Part shown: in pieces, positions 29,058 to 34,449 of the stretch
How positions within the stretch are numbered: position 1 is the stretch's first letter
Layout: every line of letters starts with the position of its first letter
NCBI GenBank assembly: GCA_016933335.1
Contig: JAFGBD010000053.1
Span: 1 to 34,449, forward strand
From: Bacteroidales bacterium
Lineage (GTDB): Bacteria > Bacteroidota > Bacteroidia > Bacteroidales > UBA10428
Direction of reading: 5' to 3'
Length of the DNA: 34,449 nucleotides
Made by a program: the position numbers and the translations under genes
The notes under the pieces: generated by a model
Seen by the model: the letters and a program-made list of their open reading frames with translations, nothing else
Databases searched by the model: none
Told to the model about the DNA's origin: nothing

Positions 29058-29747
29058 TTATTCGTATCTTCTGCCCAGTGTTGTCTGCAATCCCACAGAA
29101 AACAGAAATGGTTGATAATTGAATTCAAGACTACCGGAATTCACAGGTATTGACAATCCGATCTGAAAAACAGCTTTGACATGCTTGGGACCTACTTTTG
29201 CTGTTATTGCCGGTTCAACAAAAACTCCTGTATTGCTTTTTGATTCCTGGATCAGATACAGGTAAACAAACCGTGCAGCTAAACCGCCATCAAAGAAATC
29301 GGTTGAAACACCAATGGCCGGTTGAATAAAAAAACGCCTGGAGTTCACATTTGAACGTGTCATCCATAGTTCGTTATCATATTCAGCCCTGAGTTGTCCG
29401 AAACCGGCTCCGCCGTATGTTTCAAATCTTCCGCTCGTACCGAATTTCTGATAATATCCCAGGCCCATTTCCACAAACTGGTGTTTATGAAAATTATCTG
29501 TCGAATCCGAGGTCCGACTGGCAAAACTTCCGTTCAGCATGATTGCAATATTATCTGTTAAAGCATAGGAGATTTGCGGATCAAAACCGGCCAGACCGCC
29601 GTTTACAGAAGCTTGAAATTCTCCCGGATTGCTGCATAAGGGTGTATTGATCACATTCGGAACATAGGCCGGGGCGCATGAAGTAATATACAGCATTATC
29701 AACATGCCCGGCAGGTAAGTCATGGATGGTACTTTTTTTTTTCTCAT
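29058..29747 (-). CDS. Outer-membrane beta-barrel-like lipoprotein
   Basis: This is a 229-residue protein with a lipoprotein signal: a charged start MRKKKVPS, a hydrophobic stretch, and lipobox YITSC followed by APAYVPNVINTPL. That C-A-P-x-Y-x-P-N opening recurs in Bacteroidota proteins of unknown function. The rest is a run of alternating amphipathic strands rich in glycine and aromatic residues (FQASVNGGLAGFDPQISYA, VEMGLGYYQKFG, FETYGGAGFGQLRAEYD, FLFSVGLQTTLG), as expected for a small outer-membrane barrel of about eight strands. No enzymatic motif is seen. The upstream gap of 225 bases is shared with mscL, which is divergent. A structural or permeability role at the outer membrane is inference. 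Confidence 0.78.
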   Translation of the reverse strand: MRKKKVPSMTYLPGMLIMLYITSCAPAYVPNVINTPLCSNPGEFQASVNGGLAGFDPQISYALTDNIAIMLNGSFASRTSDSTDNFHKHQFVEMGLGYYQKFGTSGRFETYGGAGFGQLRAEYDNELWMTRSNVNSRRFFIQPAIGVSTDFFDGGLAARFVYLYLIQESKSNTGVFVEPAITAKVGPKHVKAVFQIGLSIPVNSGSLEFNYQPFLFSVGLQTTLGRRYE

Positions 29748-29972
29748 AATTCTGTTATTGATGTTATTTTGCGTGTTTCATTTTTATAAATCAGATTAAA
29801 TGTAATTTTTTTAGAAATCAATGTCAAAATAAATAATTAACATTATAATTCTTTTCTTTTGGACAGACTTAAAAATGAAGATTTACATTAACAATTTAAC
29901 AAATACTTTATAAATTGGATTTTTCTCTTGAATAAATAGATAGCAATTATTATTAACCTAAAAAAAACAAAC

Positions 29973-30404
29973 ATGGGATTTTTTAAAGAATTCAAACAGT
30001 TCGCCATGCGCGGAAATGTGGTCGATATGGCCGTTGGTATTGTTATAGGGGCTGCATTTGGTAAAATTGTCAGTTCCCTGGTCAATGATGTCATCATGCC
30101 TCCCCTTGGAATGCTTCTGGGCGGTATCAATTTCACCGATTTTAAGATTGTTATAAAGGACGCAGTTCCGGCTTCAGTTGATGCGGTCGGTAATGCAGTT
30201 CCCGAAGTTGCCGCCGTAGCACTGAATTATGGGAATTTCATACAGGTAGTGGTCGATTTTCTTATCGTTGCTTTGGCCATATTCCTGGTCATAAAGGGTA
30301 TGAATCAGTTGAAGAAAAAGGAAGAAGAAAAACCTGCTCCACCTCCGGCACCAAACAAAGAAGAAACCCTGCTTGCTGAAATCAGGGATCTTCTTAAAAA
30401 ATAA
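29973..30404 (+). CDS. mscL: Large-conductance mechanosensitive channel MscL
   Basis: MscL is an inner-membrane homopentamer that opens under membrane tension and protects cells from bursting on osmotic downshift. The 143-residue protein starts [20 protein letters not shown], a typical N-terminal helix, then TM1 ([20 protein letters not shown], pore-lining), the periplasmic loop, TM2 ([20 protein letters not shown]), and a cytoplasmic helix ending [15 protein letters not shown] short proline-rich linker PAPPPAPN joins TM2 to the last helix. Length and key residues are normal. It is followed by a hairpin that probably terminates it. It shares its promoter region with the divergent lipoprotein gene. 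Confidence 0.97.
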   Translation: MGFFKEFKQFAMRGNVVDMAVGIVIGAAFGKIVSSLVNDVIMPPLGMLLGGINFTDFKIVIKDAVPASVDAVGNAVPEVAAVALNYGNFIQVVVDFLIVALAIFLVIKGMNQLKKKEEEKPAPPPAPNKEETLLAEIRDLLKK

Positions 30405-30417
30405 AAAGATAAAAAAC

Positions 30418-30460
30418 GGACAGGAATCCATGAAAAAACAGGATGGTTCCTGTCCCTTTC
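30418..30460 (+). terminator. Probable terminator after mscL
   Basis: A 9-base perfect stem (GGACAGGAA, 30418-30426, with TTCCTGTCC, 30447-30455) closes a 20-base loop and is followed by CTTTCCCC rather than a pure T-run. It lies 14 bases after the stop codon at 30404. Loop and tail are imperfect, so this is moderate evidence. Confidence 0.55.
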
Positions 30461-30497
30461 CCCTGTTTTATAATTAATCATTCACTGTTGCCAGGTA

Positions 30498-30626
30498 CTA
30501 TTCTTTTGGATAGCCAATAGTCTGTGCAAGTATGATATTCTGTTCAGGTCTCAGCTTCATGATCTGTCTGAGGCTGTTTTTATCAACTGAGCCTCTGATA
30601 ACTGTGGAAAGACCTTCAGATGCACA
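30498..30626 (-). pseudogene. C-terminal remnant of a SagB-type nitroreductase
   Basis: A minus-strand open segment of about 42 codons reads ASEGLSTVIRGSVDK, then RQIMKLRPEQNIILAQTIGY, then PKE and a TAG stop. The A-L-G-L-x-T-V-x-R-G-S and LRPEQ...Q-T-V-G-Y-P wording is what I expect at the C-terminus of flavin-binding nitroreductases of the SagB branch. The reading frame meets a stop about five codons further up, and no other part of the enzyme (normally about 200 residues) is found upstream, so most of the gene has been lost. The remnant was too short for ordinary gene calling. Confidence 0.6.
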
Positions 30627-30671
30627 AAAGCAGGGTGGTTTTTAACGGAGAAGAAACGGATGAAGCTATTG

Positions 30672-30752
30672 AAATTTGAGGTTGTCTCCGGCAAAAAGCA
30701 TGATAAAAATCCTGTAATTTCAATGAATGAATTAACAGACAACCTCAAATTT
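30672..30752. repeat. 16-base perfect inverted repeat
   Basis: AAATTTGAGGTTGTCT (30672-30687) recurs inverted as AGACAACCTCAAATTT (30737-30752) with a 49-base spacer. It lies between the nitroreductase remnant and the GYD gene. No T-run follows, so it is not a simple terminator. A 37-codon plus-strand frame (30660-30773, MKLLKFEVVSGKKHD...) spans it, but nothing supports that frame as a gene. A tiny non-autonomous element or the scar of a deletion is possible. Confidence 0.6.
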
Positions 30753-30775
30753 ATTAAAGATAAACATATGTGATA

Positions 30776-31060
30776 TTAAAGATCTGAGACCATCTTATCA
30801 AATTCTTCCACCGGTATGGCCTCAGATGTAACAAAGGAAATGCCCGTCAGTTTGCTAACGGCTATCGAAGCTTTTGCAGCACTTTCAGTATCAGGAAATT
30901 TTACCGTAAGTACCAGGTCTTTTTCACCCATCAGGGCATACATGGAGAGAATCTCCCCGTTGAACTTTTTAATAAGTTCAGAAGCTTTTTCAGTTCTTTT
31001 GGCACTTATTCCTTTAAATGCCTCGGCTGAATATTTGCCGAATAACATAAAAGTTGCCAT
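30776..31060 (-). CDS. GYD domain protein
   Basis: This is a 94-residue cytoplasmic protein of the GYD family, a small ferredoxin-like alpha/beta fold of unknown function that is common in bacteria. The start at the ATG at 31060 is fixed by AGGAGGT 6 bases upstream and gives MATFMLFGKYSAEAFKGIS, the usual opening. The middle MYALMGEKDLVLTVKFPD carries the conserved G-E-x-D (in place of the G-x-Y-D naming motif), followed by the helix SAAKASIAVSKLTG and the final strand FVTSEAIPVEEFDKMV. Its promoter and ribosome-binding site are unusually canonical for this genome, and a palindrome lies just upstream, so expression may be high or specifically controlled. A frame extension to 31123 runs through the ribosome-binding site and is rejected. 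Confidence 0.88.
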   Translation of the reverse strand: MATFMLFGKYSAEAFKGISAKRTEKASELIKKFNGEILSMYALMGEKDLVLTVKFPDTESAAKASIAVSKLTGISFVTSEAIPVEEFDKMVSDL

Positions 31061-31066
31061 GGTTTT

Positions 31067-31073
31067 ACCTCCT
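31067..31073 (-). promoter_or_regulatory. Strong ribosome-binding site of the GYD gene
   Basis: On the minus strand this reads AGGAGGT, 6 bases before the ATG at 31060. It is a full match to the anti-Shine-Dalgarno sequence, rare among the genes in this window, and decides the start. Confidence 0.8.
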
Positions 31074-31093
31074 GTAATTTTAATTAAACATCT

Positions 31094-31123
31094 ATTATAT
31101 GAAATTGTGAAAAGCTTGTACAA
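31094..31123 (-). promoter_or_regulatory. Sigma-70-like promoter of the GYD gene
   Basis: On the minus strand TTGTAC (31118-31123) is followed after 18 bases by a perfect TATAAT (31094-31099), about 33 bases before the ATG. Bacteroidota promoters normally use TTTG and TAnnTTTG, so this E. coli-like form stands out. Confidence 0.5.
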
Positions 31124-31136
31124 ATGTGTGATTCGG

Positions 31137-31161
31137 GTTTAACGACGAAGGTTCGTTAAAC
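31137..31161. promoter_or_regulatory. Palindrome upstream of the GYD promoter
   Basis: GTTTAACGA (31137-31145) and TCGTTAAAC (31153-31161) form a perfect 9-base inverted repeat with a 7-base spacer. It ends 13 bases upstream of the -35-like element, the position of an activator or repressor site. No T-run follows on either side. Confidence 0.45.
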
Positions 31162-31410
31162 AGGAAAACCAGTTGCATAATTTACGATTTAATTAAGCAA
31201 ATGTCAAGAAATCAGTAATTTTTCTGCATCAGCAGGAAATGACTCACTTAACAGAAACCATTCAGATATTTCTGCATCAATCACAATCACATGATGGTAT
31301 CCTTTTCCCAGGGCAGTATATGGATATCATTCATCATCATCTTTGACACAATATGAATGAAGCATTAAGAAGATACTTTAATGCTTGTAATGGTTGCGCT
31401 GTCGATCTGA

Positions 31411-34104
31411 TCATTCTTTCATCATCATGATCCTGTATCTTTTTGCCGTGCTCAGGTCTTCAAGAACACAGATATAGGTACCGGGCGGAAGACTGCCGGA
31501 ATTCCACCAAACGGAATGCTGACCGGCAGGTCGCATCTGGTTTTCCAGTATTGCAACCAAAACTCCCTGCAGGCTGTAAATCTTCAAACAGACATGTGCA
31601 GGCTTTGATAATGAGAACATGATACAGGTATGCTTATTAACAGGATTCGGGAAGTTATAGAAGTAACCGTCACCAGGTATGGATTTACAAGTAATGCTGC
31701 CGGAATTAATTCCAATCAGGAATTCTTTTGATACGAGCTTTGACCAGAGTGTATCCTTCCTGACCCTTGCAGAAACCAGCAGTGTATCGGCTGTAATTGG
31801 AATGGGCTGGTTATTGTAGATGTTTATAGATTTGTTATCTGTGAGTTTAAAATGACCCGGATCAGTGCCATCCAGGGTATAGCGTATCTCACCACCTGAA
31901 GGGGATGACATATACAGTAGAAAATCTTCAGGAATGATATTGATTTCAGTATTAAAAACCGGGGGTTCAACAAAAGGATACAGTTCCTTTGTTATGAACT
32001 GGTTAAATACCGTTTCAGAACGTGGCGGGAAATAACTGTAAATAAATGAATGGTAATGTTCATTCCAGATATCAATGGTATCATATACCCAGCGTGCCTG
32101 ATCGGCAATCAATGCCGTATCTATGTCATTCAGCCATATTTCATATCTTTCCAGGCCCGGATCAGGCGTCAATGCACCGCCTTCAAAAAAGTGCCTGTTT
32201 ACATGACTGACAAACAGATCTTTAAACCGGTCATTTTTGACAAGATCCGAAAAAATTCCGGTAGGACGTTTTTCTTCGCCTTTATCAACAATCCATGACA
32301 CATTGTTCACATTTCTGAATACACCTTCCGCATCCCAGACAAGAAAATGAAAACCTTCTGAATCTGTCCTTCTGCGTGCTGCAAGCCAGTTATGATAATC
32401 CCAGTCACCTGTTCCGGCATACATATTCATCATGATATAATCCACCAGGTTTTCAGGGTTGACCATTTTTTCAAAGGAGGGATTTGGTGCACCATCCGGA
32501 TTATTACCTAATAATTTCTGATAGTTTTCCTGGTTTTCAATATGATCATCTGCCATAGCCACCAGTTTATCAAAGTTAAGTGTATCACCGGCCTCAATCT
32601 CGTAATAGTCTTTTATGATATCGTAATCATCAGCACTGCCTCCCAGGTTATCACGCATGCAATTTTCATCCATCTGTTCACACAGATTGTACATTCCCCA
32701 GTACAGGCCATTCAGATATACATGGACAAACTTGCTCCGTGCTGCATATTGTCCCATCTCCCTCATGGTGGATTTGGCCCACGGATCACGAATCTGTTGT
32801 CCAAGCCTCCTGTCAAAGCCGCCTCTTAAAATAAACCAGTCGTACTGATCAGGTGAATTCTTTCCAAACAGCTGCTGGTTCAGTTTTGACGGACCATACT
32901 CTGGTTTAAAACCGACTTTAAAAGAATGTTTTTCAGTTTTCATTCTTGTCCGTGTAGCCCCTCCGTGTATTTTCAGACAACAGTTGGCCTGAAAATCTAT
33001 CAAACCGTCTTTGGTATCAGAATTAAAATATTCGACTGATCCCATACGTTCCCAGCCTCGTCCCAGGTGATATTTCATATCACGTGTGGGGCCGTCAGGT
33101 TCACCATTGTACATGTATATTCCGCCTGAATCAGGATGGGTGCTCCTTGAGAAAAAATTGCCGATATCACTGACAATGGATATAACAGGCAGACTTTCAA
33201 GTGACTGGATGATCACATTGCTGACTTCGGATCTGTCAACAAATTCGGTTTTCATGCCATAATTGCCGGGGATTTCTATCTCCCGTCTCGGATCTATCCA
33301 GGTTTCAGGATAGCCGGGCTGGTCATTTGACTGATGAATGACATCTTCAGGAAAAATATAAGTCTGTGTCTTTGTCAGCCCGCATCCGGTGCCTTTTATA
33401 CAGGCAACGGCCCGTATCACTGTGGTTGTTAAAATATTAATGGATTCAGAATATTTCGATCCGTTGATTGAATCGGGTGTACTGGCGTCAGTCGTGTAGT
33501 AGATATCCGCATCCTTCTGATCACTGAAAAGCTGCAGATCAAAAGGTCCGTAATAATATCCGTGATCCCTGCTGAATTCAGGGGCGGTAATATATGTGCT
33601 CCTTATATTTTCCGATCCCGGTGTGGGAGATGAAAAATAGGTGTATGAAACAGAATCCAATCCGTATGAGATATCCGGGTATTGCTCAGGGTAAGCAGGT
33701 ACAAACAGCGATACATATTGCGAACCGTCGGGCTTTCCCAGTCCCAGAAACTCACCCGAGCTGCTGAGTTTAAAATTTGTATGAAGCTTGTCTTTTTCCA
33801 GCTTCCTGTCTTTGCCCGATGCAAAAACCACAAGGTATTCACCTGTATCTATTGCCAAATCAGGGAATGCCCATTTTGAATAATTATCATCTTCATCGGT
33901 AAGATACCAGCCACCCAGATTAATCTCTGCCATATCCGCATTATATATCTCTATCCAGTCGCTGTAATCGCCATCTTCATCCTGGATGACACTGTTATTT
34001 AAAGCCATAAATTCACTTATTACCAGTTTATCCTGAGCACTCACTACAGCATGTGTGAATATCAGAATCAGGATGATGATACTGTGTTGTAAAGTTTTTT
34101 TCAT
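31411..34104 (-). CDS. CotH kinase family protein with lamin-tail domain and T9SS sorting domain
   Basis: This is an 897-residue secreted protein. After the signal peptide (LQHSIIILILIFTHAVVSAQ) comes a lamin-tail domain (about residues 25-155, ISEFMALN, DWIEIYN, WYLTDEDDN). Next is a chitobiase C-terminal-like domain (about 175-240, YYTTDASTPD), then the CotH domain (about 300-640) with CLKIHGGATR, WFILRGGFDR, VYLNGLYWGMYNLCEQMDE and FHFLVWDAEGVFRN. A second chitobiase-like segment follows (IRYTLDGTDPG). The last 75 residues are a T9SS sorting domain (FPNPVNKHTCIMF, GSLPPGTYICVLE, final RIMMMKE). CotH of Bacillus phosphorylates spore-coat proteins; the W-D-A-E segment matches the conserved acidic motif. 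What the exported Bacteroidota versions phosphorylate, if anything, is unknown. Confidence 0.92.
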   Translation of the reverse strand: MKKTLQHSIIILILIFTHAVVSAQDKLVISEFMALNNSVIQDEDGDYSDWIEIYNADMAEINLGGWYLTDEDDNYSKWAFPDLAIDTGEYLVVFASGKDRKLEKDKLHTNFKLSSSGEFLGLGKPDGSQYVSLFVPAYPEQYPDISYGLDSVSYTYFSSPTPGSENIRSTYITAPEFSRDHGYYYGPFDLQLFSDQKDADIYYTTDASTPDSINGSKYSESINILTTTVIRAVACIKGTGCGLTKTQTYIFPEDVIHQSNDQPGYPETWIDPRREIEIPGNYGMKTEFVDRSEVSNVIIQSLESLPVISIVSDIGNFFSRSTHPDSGGIYMYNGEPDGPTRDMKYHLGRGWERMGSVEYFNSDTKDGLIDFQANCCLKIHGGATRTRMKTEKHSFKVGFKPEYGPSKLNQQLFGKNSPDQYDWFILRGGFDRRLGQQIRDPWAKSTMREMGQYAARSKFVHVYLNGLYWGMYNLCEQMDENCMRDNLGGSADDYDIIKDYYEIEAGDTLNFDKLVAMADDHIENQENYQKLLGNNPDGAPNPSFEKMVNPENLVDYIMMNMYAGTGDWDYHNWLAARRRTDSEGFHFLVWDAEGVFRNVNNVSWIVDKGEEKRPTGIFSDLVKNDRFKDLFVSHVNRHFFEGGALTPDPGLERYEIWLNDIDTALIADQARWVYDTIDIWNEHYHSFIYSYFPPRSETVFNQFITKELYPFVEPPVFNTEINIIPEDFLLYMSSPSGGEIRYTLDGTDPGHFKLTDNKSINIYNNQPIPITADTLLVSARVRKDTLWSKLVSKEFLIGINSGSITCKSIPGDGYFYNFPNPVNKHTCIMFSLSKPAHVCLKIYSLQGVLVAILENQMRPAGQHSVWWNSGSLPPGTYICVLEDLSTAKRYRIMMMKE

Positions 34105-34449
34105 AATAAGTACAAAGATGGGATATATGATTTCATTTTTATTAGAAATGTGCTGATATCATTCCGGAAGGAATTCGATTTTGTAAGTTTTATCTGGAAT
34201 TCTTAAGGTTCTTGAATGCCCTGTATTTTATTCGTAAATATAAAAAAATACAGTGAAATAAAATACACCTATCATGAAAGGTACAAGCCGCAATGGAAAT
34301 AAACAGCGGTTAGTCCTTGTTTTCAGCATTCGCAAACCTGATCTACATGGATTCAGTATTGTTTTTCATCAGAATATATTTGTTTTATTCTATTGGTCTG
34401 ATGTAACTTACCATTAAAAATATTTTCATCTCCTTTTGTGAAAAAATGA
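34105..34449. other. Terminal intergenic region without a recognised gene
   Basis: These AT-rich bases lie upstream of the CotH-like gene and run to the end of the window. They should include its promoter, but I find no clear TTTG/TAnnTTTG pair. No coding stretch, RNA gene or strong hairpin is evident. Confidence 0.4.

Larger units (their letters stand above)
31061..31410. other. Intergenic region between the CotH-like and GYD genes
   Basis: These 350 bases hold the GYD leader, promoter and palindrome on the left. In the middle is a minus-strand open segment without a start codon (31204-31326) reading ...GKGYHHVIVIDAEISEWFLL... and ending in EKLLIS. That segment looks like the tail of a lost gene of a family I do not recognise. 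The rest up to the CotH stop shows nothing I can name. Confidence 0.45.

Noticed and set aside
30660..30773. 37-codon plus-strand frame spanning the 16-base inverted repeat
   Set aside because: No ribosome-binding site or family resemblance; more likely chance in repeat sequence.

Overview
The window reads as chromosomal DNA of a Bacteroidota bacterium, most likely of the order Bacteroidales. The basis is a set of lineage-typical signs. Two very large secreted proteins end in type IX secretion (T9SS) sorting domains. There is a PorE-like TPR/propeller/OmpA envelope protein and a small DUF2795 protein of the Bacteroidota type. Most genes lack a Shine-Dalgarno sequence. I cannot name the genus from the sequence alone.

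Layout. Positions 1-2920 carry a minus-strand row: DUF2795 protein, PduO-type cobalamin adenosyltransferase, a LolD/MacB-type ABC ATPase and a SAM methyltransferase. Positions 2995-6514 are plus strand: recG, a ComB-like phosphatase 10 bases behind it, and a small secreted acidic protein with three copies of an E-W-M-L-D motif, closed by a clear terminator. Positions 6667-12574 hold a galactose mutarotase lipoprotein, the PorE-like protein, an orphan SiaC-family regulator, and an alkaline phosphatase plus a secreted propeller protein in one transcription unit. Positions 12697-17004 hold a Gfo/Idh/MocA oxidoreductase and a secreted GH2 beta-galactosidase. Positions 17127-19337 hold a visibly AT-richer two-gene unit: a MazG-like nucleotide pyrophosphohydrolase joined by TAAATG to a nuclease-helicase of the DUF2075 family. 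About 800 bases of decayed coding sequence lie behind it.

Positions 20139-24626 encode a 1495-residue T9SS cargo in which SBBP repeats are fused to a CLCA-like zinc metalloprotease domain. A metallophosphoesterase, a GH115 alpha-glucuronidase, an outer-membrane lipoprotein and MscL follow. Then come the tail of a lost nitroreductase, a GYD-domain gene with an unusually canonical promoter and ribosome-binding site, and a CotH-family T9SS cargo.

How the genes fit together. Secreted glycan enzymes (GH2, GH115, GalM) and phosphatases suggest a polymer-degrading lifestyle, but no SusC/SusD pair is present, so this is not a polysaccharide utilisation locus. The PorE-like protein and the two sorting-domain proteins belong to the same export route. 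The best candidate for an undescribed system is the MazG-like/DUF2075 pair, whose composition, translational coupling and flanking gene debris resemble a horizontally acquired defence module. No rRNA, tRNA, CRISPR array, transposase or prophage gene was recognised.
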